The notes under the pieces were generated by a model. That model searched no databases and was not told where the DNA came from. It saw only the letters and a list, made by a program, of their open reading frames with translations. A stretch of DNA of 64,000 bases from Alkalihalophilus marmarensis DSM 21297 (GTDB taxonomy: Bacteria > Bacillota > Bacilli > Bacillales > Bacillaceae_D). The position numbers and the translations under genes were made by a program. The DNA lies in NCBI RefSeq assembly GCF_000474275.2, contig NZ_ATAE01000026.1, positions 1 through 64,000 of the forward strand, written 5' to 3'. Of the stretch, positions 17,606 through 26,323 are shown piece after piece. Each line of letters begins with the position of its first letter. Position 1 is the stretch's first letter.

Positions 17606-17938
17606 CTACCAAAACCAATTCCAGCATTTACAGCAATGTTTTCTTCTGCGGTCGCCTGCTACAGGACCTCTATCGTGATCCTTACGGCGCCTGCGATCTT
17701 GATCACCTGCTACTGGGCCGCCGCCATCGCCGCTGCGTGCATTTGCTCTAGCAAACGCCTCAGTATCTACAAATACATTAACATTAGAGTTTCCACTATC
17801 TTCTACATAGGAATAGTTAACGTTATAGTTGTAGTTCTTATCTTTTAAAGTATTCTCATTTTCTAACTTATTTTCATTCTTGTTATTTGCCCATACGTCA
17901 GAGCCACCGTGATCACATTTCTTATGACACCACCACAT
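17606..17938 (-). CDS. Small DSGNS-family protein with Cys/Trp-rich ends, 110 aa
   Basis: First gene of the cluster. It starts MWWCHKKCDHGG and ends HCCKCWNWFW, so both ends are rich in Cys, His and Trp and could bind metal or form disulfides. The middle holds the shared core (NENTLKDKNYNYNVNYSYVEDSGNSNVNVFVDTEAFARA). It is followed by two copies of GPVAGD plus an Arg/Lys/Asp-rich block. GGGAGG lies just before ATG 17938. Asn-rich, repetitive, Cys-rich composition recalls spore-surface or other insoluble structural proteins, but no homology is claimed. Confidence 0.8.
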   Translation of the reverse strand: MWWCHKKCDHGGSDVWANNKNENKLENENTLKDKNYNYNVNYSYVEDSGNSNVNVFVDTEAFARANARSGDGGGPVAGDQDRRRRKDHDRGPVAGDRRRKHCCKCWNWFW

Positions 17939-18122
17939 AACTTTCCCTCCTTTTTTCTTGGAATACTTATATGTATGTCATGTAGTATGATAGCGTATAG
18001 ACAAGACTCTAGTTTTCGTTTTATTTTTTTACAATATTTATAAATGGCAGGCATTTTATTGTGATAAATTAAAAGAAGTAATTGTCTTTTGGAATGGAAC
18101 GTACTTAATGGAGGTTTTGTTT

Positions 18123-18284
18123 GTGAAAGAAAAAGATTTAGATTTAAAAAAGAACTTGAACGAAGATGTATTTGAAATGATTCGGAGGTATGAAGAAGCC
18201 GGGAAAACGAAAGAAGAGTTTTTAGAAGACCTTAATGTAATTTATCAAGAGTTTCTAAAGGAAAATAAAAATAATGAATTTTAA
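18123..18284 (+). CDS. Small helical protein, 53 aa, unknown function
   Basis: A short ORF beginning at GTG 18123, eight bases after TGGAGG. The product is highly charged and helical: it starts (M)KEKDLDLKKNLNED, continues VFEMIRRYEEAGKTKEEFLED and ends LNVIYQEFLKENKNNEF. Codon choice and the good ribosome site argue for a real gene. Its stop lies directly against the glnA terminator, which also forms on the plus strand. The function is unknown; size and acidity resemble small regulatory proteins. Confidence 0.65.
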   Translation: MKEKDLDLKKNLNEDVFEMIRRYEEAGKTKEEFLEDLNVIYQEFLKENKNNEF

Positions 18285-18314
18285 AAACCCCTTTAACTAT
18301 GTTAAAGGGGTTAG
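18285..18314 (-). terminator. Terminator of glnA
   Basis: AACCCCTTTAAC pairs perfectly with GTTAAAGGGGTT around a 3-base loop. Five T follow on the minus strand. Confidence 0.92.
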
Positions 18315-18319
18315 TTGTA

Positions 18320-19669
18320 TTAATAAGAAGACATATATTGCTCGCGCTCCCAAGGGTGAACTTGTGTGCGGAACATGTCCCACTCGATTTCTTTTGCTTC
18401 CACAAAGTGCTCAACTGCATGCTCACCAAGAGCTTTTACAAGAACTTCATCTTTAACAAGTTTATCAAGAGCATCTTTAAGTGTGGCTGGAAGGTCGTTG
18501 ATACCTTCTTCTACACGCTCTTCTTTACTCATTACATAGATGTTACGATCTGTTGCTGGTGGCGGCGTCATTTTCTTTTTGATTCCATCTAGACCTGCAG
18601 CAAGAAGAACAGCCATTGCAAGGTAAGGGTTAGCAGCCGGGTCTGGACTACGAACTTCAATACGAGTACTCACACCGCGAGAAGAAGGAATACGTACTAG
18701 CGGGCTACGGTTTTTCATTGACCAAGCCACATATACAGGAGCCTCATATCCTGGAACTAAACGTTTGTATGAGTTCACGATTGGGTTCGTAATAGCTGTG
18801 AAAGCTTCAGCATGCTTTAGAGTACCGCCTAAGAAATGCATAGCTGTTTCACTAAGCTGCGAATCTGTAGACTCGTCATAAAATACGTTGCCGGTTTCGT
18901 CAAATAATGACATGTTACAGTGCATACCAGAACCGTTTACACCAAATAACGGCTTAGGCATGAACGTCGCATGTAAACCATGCTTACGTGCAATTGTTTT
19001 AACTACTAATTTAAATGTTTGAATATGGTCACACGCTGCAACCGCATCAGCATATTTAAAATCAATTTCATGCTGGCCTGGAGCAACCTCATGGTGAGAT
19101 GCTTCAATGTCAAAGCCCATATCTTCAAGTTCTAATACGATGTCACGGCGGCAGTTCTCACCTAAATCAGTTGGTGATAAATCAAAGTATCCACCTTTGT
19201 CATTAAGTTCAAGAGTCGGTTCACCGTTTGCATCATTCTTGAATAAGAAGAACTCTGGCTCAGGACCAATATTGAATGCAGTAAAGCCCATATCCTTAGC
19301 TTCAGCTAAAACGCGCTTTAAAATACCACGAGGATCGCCTTCGAATGGTGTTGGCTCTTCACCTGGCTCACCTGGTTGATAAATATCACAGATTAAACGT
19401 GCCACTTTACCTTTTTCCGGCGTCCAAGGAAAGACAACCCATGTATCAAGATCTGGATATAGATACATATCTGATTCTTCAATACGAACAAACCCTTCAA
19501 TTGATGAACCATCAAACATCATTTTGTTATCTAATGCTTTTTCAAGCTGATCAACTGGGATTTCTACGTTTTTAATTGTTCCTAATAGATCAGTAAATTG
19601 TAAACGAATAAATCTTACGTTATCTTCCTCAGCAATTCGCATAATATCTTCGCGTGTGTACTTTGACAT
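18320..19669 (-). CDS. glnA: Glutamine synthetase, type I
   Basis: Condenses glutamate and ammonia to glutamine; 449 residues, GSI-alpha length without the adenylylation insert. Visible are [10 protein letters not shown], the metal ligands in GPEPEFFLF and [21 protein letters not shown], and the flap region of [13 protein letters not shown]. In Bacillus the feedback-inhibited enzyme also controls GlnR and TnrA. ATG 19669 follows AAAGGGGAA. It is the second gene of the glnRA operon and ends at a strong terminator. Confidence 0.98.
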   Translation of the reverse strand: MSKYTREDIMRIAEEDNVRFIRLQFTDLLGTIKNVEIPVDQLEKALDNKMMFDGSSIEGFVRIEESDMYLYPDLDTWVVFPWTPEKGKVARLICDIYQPGEPGEEPTPFEGDPRGILKRVLAEAKDMGFTAFNIGPEPEFFLFKNDANGEPTLELNDKGGYFDLSPTDLGENCRRDIVLELEDMGFDIEASHHEVAPGQHEIDFKYADAVAACDHIQTFKLVVKTIARKHGLHATFMPKPLFGVNGSGMHCNMSLFDETGNVFYDESTDSQLSETAMHFLGGTLKHAEAFTAITNPIVNSYKRLVPGYEAPVYVAWSMKNRSPLVRIPSSRGVSTRIEVRSPDPAANPYLAMAVLLAAGLDGIKKKMTPPPATDRNIYVMSKEERVEEGINDLPATLKDALDKLVKDEVLVKALGEHAVEHFVEAKEIEWDMFRTQVHPWEREQYMSSY

Positions 19670-19776
19670 TGTTATGTATTCCCCTTTCAAATTCTTTAAA
19701 AATGTATTTGTAGAATCGGTTCCCTAAACTAGATTACCCTGATTCCATTCTCACGAAACCGATTCATACAGCCTTT

Positions 19777-20172
19777 TTAATGGAAAAATCTAGATAACTG
19801 ACCTTGAATAATTGATGCTCTGCCGTTTCTTCCTGCCATCATTAAATCTTTTTTAAGATGATTTCTTAATTCTCGGTCAGAAAGCGGCTTTTTAGAAGCT
19901 TCTTCTTGATCAGTACTCATTTGTACTTGCTGTTTCATTTGAATAATTTGTTTAATTCCTGAAATGTTAACCTTTTGATCTAGCAATGCTTTAATCTCTA
20001 ATAATCGATCTACATCATTAAACGAGAATAATCGTTGATTCCCATCGGTTCTAGCAGGCTTTATTAATTCATGCTGCTCATAATAACGAATCTGCCTAGC
20101 TGTAAGTTCTGTCAGCTTCATTACTATCCCTATCGGAAACAAAGGCATGCTGCGACGAATTTCATCATTCAT
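19777..20172 (-). CDS. glnR: GlnR, MerR-family repressor of nitrogen genes
   Basis: A 131-residue MerR-type winged helix with [53 protein letters not shown], plus the short C-terminal tail through which feedback-inhibited glutamine synthetase activates the repressor. It represses glnRA under nitrogen excess. ATG 20172 follows AAGGAGGTGG. Two operators overlap its own promoter. Confidence 0.97.
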   Translation of the reverse strand: MNDEIRRSMPLFPIGIVMKLTELTARQIRYYEQHELIKPARTDGNQRLFSFNDVDRLLEIKALLDQKVNISGIKQIIQMKQQVQMSTDQEEASKKPLSDRELRNHLKKDLMMAGRNGRASIIQGQLSRFFH

Positions 20173-20201
20173 CTTGCCACCTCCTTGTCTTCTCATAGAT
20201 T

Positions 20202-20230
20202 AGTATAAACAATGTCAGCTTCTTTGTCAA
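20202..20230 (-). promoter_or_regulatory. Sigma-A promoter of glnRA
   Basis: On the minus strand TTGACA (20225-20230), 17 bases, TATACT (20202-20207), close to ideal and so expected to need repression. Confidence 0.85.
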
Positions 20231-20252
20231 ACTGATGTTAGCTTACCTAACA
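20213..20252. promoter_or_regulatory. Two GlnR/TnrA operators
   Basis: TGTTA-N7-TAACA at 20236-20252 matches TGTNA-N7-TNACA exactly and lies just upstream of the -35. A second, one-mismatch copy at 20213-20229 covers the -35 and spacer. Their starts are 23 bases apart, so both lie on nearly the same helix face, as at B. subtilis glnRA. Confidence 0.85.
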
Positions 20253-20305
20253 CAATTTTTTTCAATATTTTCTCTTTAAATAGAAAGTTCAGAAATATAT
20301 CCAGT

Positions 20306-20339
20306 GAAAAAAGCGTTCAACCGACCAGATTGAACGCTC
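20306..20339 (-). terminator. Terminator of ynbB
   Basis: AGCGTTCAA pairs with TTGAACGCT around a 9-base loop, followed by six T, between ynbB and the glnR promoter. Confidence 0.9.
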
Positions 20340-20343
20340 TCTT

Positions 20344-21591
20344 TTATATAATTCGATCAAGTGCTTGTAAAACGGCAAGCTTTACGTGTTCATAAGTAAG
20401 TCCGCCTTGCACGTACGCAAGGTAAGGAGGTCTTATTGGACCATCGGCAGTTAACTCGATGCTTGCCCCTTGAATAAATGTACCTGCTGCCATAATCACG
20501 TCATCTTCATACCCCGGCATGTAACTTGGCTGCGGTTTCACATGCGCATTTATAGGAGAAGCAGCTTGGATCTCTTGACAGAACGCTATCATTGTTTTAG
20601 CATCTTTAAAGCGAACAGATTGAATTAAATCTGTACGTCTTTCATCCCAATGAGGAGAAGTCTCCATCCCTGCTTCTTCTAAGCATGCCGCTGTAAATAC
20701 AGCGCCCTTTAAAGCTTGAGATACTACATGGGGAGCTAAGAAAAATCCTTGGTACATTTCTAGCAGGCTGTATAAGCTAGCACCTCCTTCAGCCCCAATA
20801 CCAGGTGCAGCAAGACGATAGGAAGCCAGTTCAATTAATTCCTTATCCCCGACAATATAGCCGCCAGTTTTAACAAGGCCGCCGCCAGGATTTTTAATTA
20901 AAGAGCCGGCAATTAGATTAGCCCCCACTTGAGTTGGTTCTAATGTTTCAACAAATTCGCCGTAGCAATTATCAACAAAAACAATTACGTCCTCTTTAAT
21001 TGAGCGTACAAAGTCAATCATTTCTTTAATTTCGTGGATGAAATAAGAAGGACGATCCCCGTAGCCTTTTGAACGTTGAATCCCTATCATTTTTGTATTA
21101 GTATGAATCGCCTCTTTGATTGCATTTTTATCAATCCAGCCATCTTCTACTAACGGAACGGCTTTATAGCTTATTCCAAATTCCTTTAACGATCCATTTC
21201 CATTACCTCTGATTCCAACGATCTCTTCAAGGGTATCATAGGGCTTTCCTGTGATGTATAATAGTTCATCGCCAGGCCTAAGCACTCCAAATAATGTCGT
21301 AGCAATCGCATGGGTCCCTGAAATGATCTGCGGACGAACGAGTGCGGCTTCACCGCCGAACACATCAGCATAAACACTTTCTAAAGTATCTCTTCCTGCA
21401 TCATCATATCCATAGCCAGTAGAGGGTGTAAAATGAAAATCAGATACTTGATGCGCCTTAAAGGAAGCCATTACCTTTGCTTGATTGAAAAGAGCGGTTT
21501 CTTCAATCTCACGGTGGTGGCCGGCAATGTTTTCCTCTGCTTTTTTCGTTAGTTGCTTAAGCTTTTCTTGATGTGTAAAAGTTTCGTACAT
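20344..21591 (-). CDS. ynbB: YnbB, PLP-dependent enzyme of the aluminium-resistance family
   Basis: A 415-residue fold-type I PLP enzyme related to cystathionine gamma-synthase-type enzymes (family called methionine gamma-lyase or aluminium resistance protein). The Schiff-base Lys is likely in GSLIKNPGGG; VFVDNCYGEF provides the conserved Asp. The physiological substrate is unknown. It follows hflX by one base (TAA-A-ATG), with AAGGAG inside the end of hflX, so the two are coupled as in B. subtilis. Confidence 0.92.
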   Translation of the reverse strand: MYETFTHQEKLKQLTKKAEENIAGHHREIEETALFNQAKVMASFKAHQVSDFHFTPSTGYGYDDAGRDTLESVYADVFGGEAALVRPQIISGTHAIATTLFGVLRPGDELLYITGKPYDTLEEIVGIRGNGNGSLKEFGISYKAVPLVEDGWIDKNAIKEAIHTNTKMIGIQRSKGYGDRPSYFIHEIKEMIDFVRSIKEDVIVFVDNCYGEFVETLEPTQVGANLIAGSLIKNPGGGLVKTGGYIVGDKELIELASYRLAAPGIGAEGGASLYSLLEMYQGFFLAPHVVSQALKGAVFTAACLEEAGMETSPHWDERRTDLIQSVRFKDAKTMIAFCQEIQAASPINAHVKPQPSYMPGYEDDVIMAAGTFIQGASIELTADGPIRPPYLAYVQGGLTYEHVKLAVLQALDRII

Positions 21592-21592
21592 T

Positions 21593-22864
21593 TTATGACT
21601 CCTTCAGTAAACGTTCTTTTAACTGACTATAAATAGATGTATTTTCTAAAGCATGTCCTTCAATGACATAAGCTTCCCTGGATTCATCAAATTGCTGGGT
21701 ATAAATCATTGTTTCTTGTCTAGCGGCAGCTAAAATATGACCTTCATCTGCTTTAATGATTGATCGATAAGGCATCATCATTCCCTTTAATGCTTGTTCA
21801 ATTTTCACCTTTAAAGCGAGCAGATCTTCCTCATTATAAGCACTCATTATGATTGAGTCTTTTGTATGAGTCGGAATAAAAACATCCGTTTTTTGATCGG
21901 CTTTATTATAGATTAGCAGCTGTGGAATGGAATGTGCTTCTAGTTCTTCTATTAATTTAATTACCGTTCTTTCATGTTGTTCATAATCCGGATGAGAGCA
22001 ATCAACAACATGTAATAATAAATCCGCTTCTTTTAGCTCTTCTAACGTGGAGCGGAATGATGCAACAAGGGTCGTTGGCAAATCTTGAATAAATCCAACG
22101 GTATCAGACATTAACACTGAAAATCCACTTGGAAGGTGAAGCTGTCTTGTCGTCGGATCAAGCGTGGCAAATAATTGATCTTCTTCAAGCGTGTCGGCTT
22201 TTGTTAACCTGTTTAAAAGAGTTGATTTCCCTGCATTTGTGTATCCGACTAAAGCAAGTTGTATAACTGCATTCTTTTTTCGTTTTTCACGATATCTTAC
22301 CCTGTGATTAACGACAGCTTCAAGCTGCCGCTCAATTTCATTCATTCTCCTTCTAATATGACGCCGGTCCGTCTCAAGCTGCGTTTCCCCCGGACCTCTT
22401 GTTCCGATTCCGCCTCCTTGTCTTGATAGAGCTAGACCTTGTCCAGATAATCTGGGTAGCAGATATTTAAGCTGGGCTAATTCCACTTGCAGCTTACCCT
22501 CTCTGGATTTTGCCCGCGAGGCAAAGATATCAAGGATCAACTGAGTTCTATCAATAACCGCTATACCGCACTCGGCATGAAGGTTTCTCATTTGACTTGC
22601 TTGTAACTCATCATTGAAAATAACAAGATCAGCTTCTGTCTCTTCTATAAGATTTACAAGCTCCTGCACTTTCCCTTTTCCGACATACGTAGAAGGCTCA
22701 ACCTTTTCTCTTTTTTGCGTGATCGTTCCTACGACTTTTCCCTTGGCGGTTTTAGCAAGGCTCTCAAGCTCTGCGATCGATTGTTCAAACTCTTCGTCCT
22801 CTCGATTCACTTGGCACCCTACAAGTATTACATGCTCAATATTCCTTTGCTTTATATCTTGCAT
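21593..22864 (-). CDS. hflX: GTPase HflX
   Basis: A 423-residue ribosome-associated GTPase that splits or rescues stalled ribosomes under stress. It has the N-terminal HflX domain, the glycine-rich linker [19 protein letters not shown], and the G domain with GYTNAGKST (G1), DTVGFI (G3) and NKAD (G4). The start is uncertain: ATG 22864 lies about 10 bases after GAGG, while GTG 22873 is nearly on top of that site. A terminator separates it from spoVK. Confidence 0.95.
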   Translation of the reverse strand: MQDIKQRNIEHVILVGCQVNREDEEFEQSIAELESLAKTAKGKVVGTITQKREKVEPSTYVGKGKVQELVNLIEETEADLVIFNDELQASQMRNLHAECGIAVIDRTQLILDIFASRAKSREGKLQVELAQLKYLLPRLSGQGLALSRQGGGIGTRGPGETQLETDRRHIRRRMNEIERQLEAVVNHRVRYREKRKKNAVIQLALVGYTNAGKSTLLNRLTKADTLEEDQLFATLDPTTRQLHLPSGFSVLMSDTVGFIQDLPTTLVASFRSTLEELKEADLLLHVVDCSHPDYEQHERTVIKLIEELEAHSIPQLLIYNKADQKTDVFIPTHTKDSIIMSAYNEEDLLALKVKIEQALKGMMMPYRSIIKADEGHILAAARQETMIYTQQFDESREAYVIEGHALENTSIYSQLKERLLKES

Positions 22865-22902
22865 ATTTGGCACATCCTCACTTCAACATCGTAATGTTAT
22901 CT

Positions 22903-22930
22903 AAAAAAGCCAGGCACACACACGCCCGGC
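22903..22930 (-). terminator. Terminator of spoVK
   Basis: GCCgGGC pairs with GCCtGGC around an alternating GT loop, followed by six T on the minus strand. Confidence 0.8.
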
Positions 22931-22939
22931 CTCTGCTCA

Positions 22940-23893
22940 TTACTTAAGCTTAACATGAGAAGCATCAAAATTAAAATCTTCTTTTTCTAGAGTCACAAGG
23001 GATTCACGATCATACAGCCCCTCTTTTAATAACCGAACAGCCTGCATACGAATAGCTTCCTCTATTATATTACGAATATATCTACCATTTGAAAATGTTT
23101 TTTCTTGTTCCAGCCTTAATTTTCGCAAATGTTCTTTTACGTGTCTCTTTGCCTCGTCCGTAAGCTCATACTCTCTTTCAATCACCATCCTTGCGGCCAT
23201 CTCAAGCAGCTCTTCTGAAGTGTAATTTGGGAAGTCAATTGCAATTGGAAACCGTGATGGGAGTCCTGGATTTAACGAAAGAAAATACTCCATTTCTCTT
23301 TGATACCCAGCTAAAATCAACACAAATTCATGCTGTTGGTCTTCCATCGCTTTCACTAGAGTATCAATGGCTTCCTTTCCAAAATCCTTCTCTCCCCCGC
23401 GCGATAATGAATAAGCTTCATCAATAAATAATACCCCGCCATTTGCTTTCTTAATGACCTCACGTGTTTTTTGAGCCGTGTGCCCAATATATTCCCCTAC
23501 TAAATCCGCTCTCTCCACTTCAATTAATTGACCTTTCGCTAATACATTCATTTCATGAAAAAAAGAAGCGATCATACGAGCAACCGTTGTCTTTCCCGTC
23601 CCTGGATTTCCTTTGAAGATCATATGGAGCACTTGCTTAGAAGCTCTAAGTCCTAATTCTTTTCGTTTTTGATTAATATAGAGCCATGCATAGATTTCTT
23701 TTATCAGCCTTTTCACTTCATTTAATCCTACGTACTCTTCAAGCTCCTTTTCAAAACGATCTAAAATTTCATGTTTTTGGCGATCTTGCTCAGATTTAAA
23801 TAAGGAATCTGCTTCATTTGTATGTGGAGTCTGTTTGTGGTTTAAAACAACATTAATACGCCCATTCTTTCTCGTATTGACTCGGTCATTCAT
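22940..23893 (-). CDS. spoVK: Stage V sporulation protein K
   Basis: A 317-residue AAA ATPase of the CbbX/SpoVK type needed for late spore maturation. Walker A is KGNPGTGKTT, Walker B is GGVLFIDEAYSL, and GLPSRFP carries the arginine finger region. The N-terminal ~45 residues are variable and basic. ATG 23893 has AAAGGGGTG upstream. The neighbours hflX and ynbB are conserved with B. subtilis. A mother-cell promoter is expected, but I could not assign one confidently. Confidence 0.95.
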   Translation of the reverse strand: MNDRVNTRKNGRINVVLNHKQTPHTNEADSLFKSEQDRQKHEILDRFEKELEEYVGLNEVKRLIKEIYAWLYINQKRKELGLRASKQVLHMIFKGNPGTGKTTVARMIASFFHEMNVLAKGQLIEVERADLVGEYIGHTAQKTREVIKKANGGVLFIDEAYSLSRGGEKDFGKEAIDTLVKAMEDQQHEFVLILAGYQREMEYFLSLNPGLPSRFPIAIDFPNYTSEELLEMAARMVIEREYELTDEAKRHVKEHLRKLRLEQEKTFSNGRYIRNIIEEAIRMQAVRLLKEGLYDRESLVTLEKEDFNFDASHVKLK

Positions 23894-24067
23894 GCAAAAC
23901 ACCCCTTTATTACCGAGTTCGGTGCATTACTAGACAGTATCTATTCATTCTTATTCATACGCTAAGTGGAATGAAAGTGTGACAAATGCCTAGAAGGATG
24001 AGGATTAAAATGAAAATATTCCTATTTTTTTGCTATAATACATTCATAGAAAGGGAGGGATCCATAC

Positions 24068-25057
24068 ATGTCTGTTTCCACACCTGAATTTATTACAGAT
24101 TATATTGACTCTCTATATGAAAAGGGACGGAAGGAGACTACGATAAAACGATATCGTTATGACCTTCTAGATTTCCTTGAGTGGATGAAGGATCACAATA
24201 AACCATTAACAATAGAGGGCTTTGACTCTCTTTCAAATGATGAAATTGCCCTTTTCTTTGACGAGTTAATTAAACATCGTTCCTACAAAATACGTACAAC
24301 AAGAAGAATTTATTCCGTGATTCAACAATTAGCCAGATTTTATATAAAAAAAGGACAACTTCAGACACACGCCATTCTTTTCTACACTCAGCCAGAATTG
24401 ATTCAAACTCCCTTACAACGAAAGGAATGGGTAAGCTCTGCTGAAGCCGGCCAGCTCTTTTCTGTCGTTCGTTCTTATGAAGGATTAAGCGAAAATCAAA
24501 TGAGAGCACGCCCACTATTAATTGCTCGTAACGAATGTCTTTTACATTTATTATTACATTATGGATGTTCTCTGCACGAGGCAGCTTCCCTTACCACTCG
24601 TGATGTACGATTTGAACGTAATGAGATACGTGTCCAATCTGAAAAAGGGATATCAAGAATTGTACCGATCACTCACGAGCATAAACAGCTTGCCTACAAC
24701 TACTTAAAGACGATCCCAGAAGCAGTAAGACCTAAGCTTTTTTCAGATGATCCCTTTTTTGTAGCTTTTGATTTTCAACGCGGTACGTTCCGCTGGTTAT
24801 ACGAAGAAGATCAACCGAAACAATTAACGATTATCTCTATTCAAAAAATGATTCGACAGGAAGTGGAAAGAGCGGGGCTGCGGAAAGGAATTTCAGCGCA
24901 GCATTTAAGACACACCTATATTCTTAGAAAACTACTAAATGGTGACGATGCGATCTCCTTGCAGCAGCAGCTTAGCTTTAAATCACTTCTATCACTTAAG
25001 CGCTACACTCTTACAATCAGTCAATTGACAGAAGAGCAGAAACGAGAATTACAATAA
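24068..25057 (+). CDS. Tyrosine-recombinase-fold protein with degenerate active site
   Basis: A 329-residue protein with the phage-integrase layout: N-terminal SAM-like domain (about residues 5-105) and catalytic domain (about 120-325). The box II HLRH (279-282, Arg281), the beta-strand Lys (SEKGISRIVPI, Lys193) and the nucleophile Tyr313 (LKRYTL) are present. The first catalytic Arg, expected in G-x-R-x-x-E, is replaced (GCSLHE, Ser168), and the usual LGH is LSF (Phe304). Cleavage activity is therefore doubtful. The gene is alone on the plus strand between spoVK and hfq, without att-like repeats. It could be a domesticated DNA-binding protein. The gene start has GGGAGGG upstream. Confidence 0.85.
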   Translation: MSVSTPEFITDYIDSLYEKGRKETTIKRYRYDLLDFLEWMKDHNKPLTIEGFDSLSNDEIALFFDELIKHRSYKIRTTRRIYSVIQQLARFYIKKGQLQTHAILFYTQPELIQTPLQRKEWVSSAEAGQLFSVVRSYEGLSENQMRARPLLIARNECLLHLLLHYGCSLHEAASLTTRDVRFERNEIRVQSEKGISRIVPITHEHKQLAYNYLKTIPEAVRPKLFSDDPFFVAFDFQRGTFRWLYEEDQPKQLTIISIQKMIRQEVERAGLRKGISAQHLRHTYILRKLLNGDDAISLQQQLSFKSLLSLKRYTLTISQLTEEQKRELQ

Positions 25058-25058
25058 A

Positions 25059-25089
25059 AAAAGCTTTGGACAAAAGTCCAAAGCTTTTA
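25059..25089. terminator. Bidirectional terminator, recombinase-like gene / hfq
   Basis: AAAAGCTTTGGAC pairs with GTCCAAAGCTTTT around AAAA, with A and T runs on both sides, between convergent genes. Confidence 0.92.
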
Positions 25090-25100
25090 TAAATGATTTC

Positions 25101-25331
25101 TTATACTTCATCAGATTTCAATTGAACATTGCGTTGAGGAGCGAAGGTTGAGATCGCATGTTTATATACAAGCTGCTGCTTCCCTTCAGACTCGAGAATA
25201 ATCGTAAAATTATCAAAGCCCTTAACATGGCCGCGTAATTGAAAGCCGTTTAATAAAAAGACAGTTACTGAGATGTTTTCTTTACGTAGTTGGTTCAAAA
25301 ATTGATCTTGAATATTGATGGATTGTTTCAT
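25101..25331 (-). CDS. hfq: RNA chaperone Hfq
   Basis: A 76-residue Sm-fold protein forming a hexameric ring. The Sm1 region ([22 protein letters not shown]) and Sm2 motif YKHAIST are intact. The C-terminus is short, as in other Bacilli, where the role of Hfq in sRNA regulation is modest. It lies 50 bases after miaA, probably cotranscribed. Confidence 0.98.
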   Translation of the reverse strand: MKQSINIQDQFLNQLRKENISVTVFLLNGFQLRGHVKGFDNFTIILESEGKQQLVYKHAISTFAPQRNVQLKSDEV

Positions 25332-25381
25332 TAGAAGTCCTCCTCTTTATATCTCTATCCTTGTTTATTCGAGTTCTTTTT

Positions 25382-26320
25382 TCAATTTCCTTCTAAAAAT
25401 TTTTCTACTGTGAAATTTACAATGTCTTGATAGTGCTTTGTCGGCTCATCGACAGACACAGAATACCATGCAGCATCCGTTTTATTTTTGAACCAGGTGA
25501 GTTGTCTTTTGGCATATCTTCTCGAGTTTTGCTTTAACACCTCAATCGCTTCATCCCTTGTATAAAGTCCGTCAAAATAAGCATAAATCTCTTTATAACC
25601 AATCGCTTGAATCGATTGACAATCACGAAGCCCTTGATCATAAAAGTGTTTCACCTCATCAAAAAGTCCAGCTTCTACCATTAAATCTACTCGTTTATTA
25701 ATGCGGTCATATAAGTCTACACGATCCATTGTTAACCCAATCATCACTAAATTATACAAGGATTCTTGTTTTTCTTCGGTTTGCTGCTCCGAAAATAATT
25801 CCCCTGTCACATAGTTTACTTCTAGAGCCCGGATGACCCTCCTTACATTATTAGGATGAATCTTTTCACATGCTCTAGGATCGATCTCCATTAGTTTTTG
25901 ATAGAGCGCTTCGTTACCGTTCTTCTCGGCTTCTTCTTCAAGCTTTTTTCGATACGTAACATCTGTCGGAACTTCGGCAAAATCGAATCCGTGTGTGACA
26001 GCATTCACATAAAGCCCTGTACCGCCAACCAAGATTGGCAGCTTTCCTCTCTTAGTGATATCAGTAATAAGCGGGCGGCATAATTCTTGGAATTCAGCTA
26101 CTGAAAAAGGCTTGTCCGGCTCTTTAATATCAATGAGATAATGTGGGATGCCCTCTTGTTCCTCTTTTGTCACCTTAGCCGTTCCAATATCCATACCCTT
26201 ATATATCTGCATCGAATCTCCGCTAATAATTTCGCCATTCATTGTCTTTGCCACATGAATGCTAAGAGCCGTTTTACCAACTGCTGTTGGACCGACAATC
26301 GCCATTAATCTTTCTTTCAT
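25382..26320 (-). CDS. miaA: tRNA dimethylallyltransferase MiaA
   Basis: Adds a dimethylallyl group to N6 of A37 in tRNAs reading codons starting with U; 312 residues, full length. Walker A GPTAVGKTAL, SGDSMQIYKGMDIGTAK and LVGGTGLYVNAV are the family blocks. The modification is completed by MiaB, encoded at 33190-34815. It starts three bases after the methyltransferase stop, so it belongs to a mutS-mutL-methyltransferase-miaA-hfq run. Confidence 0.98.
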   Translation of the reverse strand: MKERLMAIVGPTAVGKTALSIHVAKTMNGEIISGDSMQIYKGMDIGTAKVTKEEQEGIPHYLIDIKEPDKPFSVAEFQELCRPLITDITKRGKLPILVGGTGLYVNAVTHGFDFAEVPTDVTYRKKLEEEAEKNGNEALYQKLMEIDPRACEKIHPNNVRRVIRALEVNYVTGELFSEQQTEEKQESLYNLVMIGLTMDRVDLYDRINKRVDLMVEAGLFDEVKHFYDQGLRDCQSIQAIGYKEIYAYFDGLYTRDEAIEVLKQNSRRYAKRQLTWFKNKTDAAWYSVSVDEPTKHYQDIVNFTVEKFLEGN

Positions 26321-26323
26321 TCC

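Noticed and set aside
18232-18592. Several ORFs around the glnA 3' end
   Set aside because: They overlap glnA or its terminator in other frames and lack ribosome sites; only the 18123-18284 frame is supported.
24068-25057. Integrated prophage or genomic island marked by the recombinase
   Set aside because: Both flanks are conserved core genes, there is no tRNA or att duplication, and there are no phage genes.
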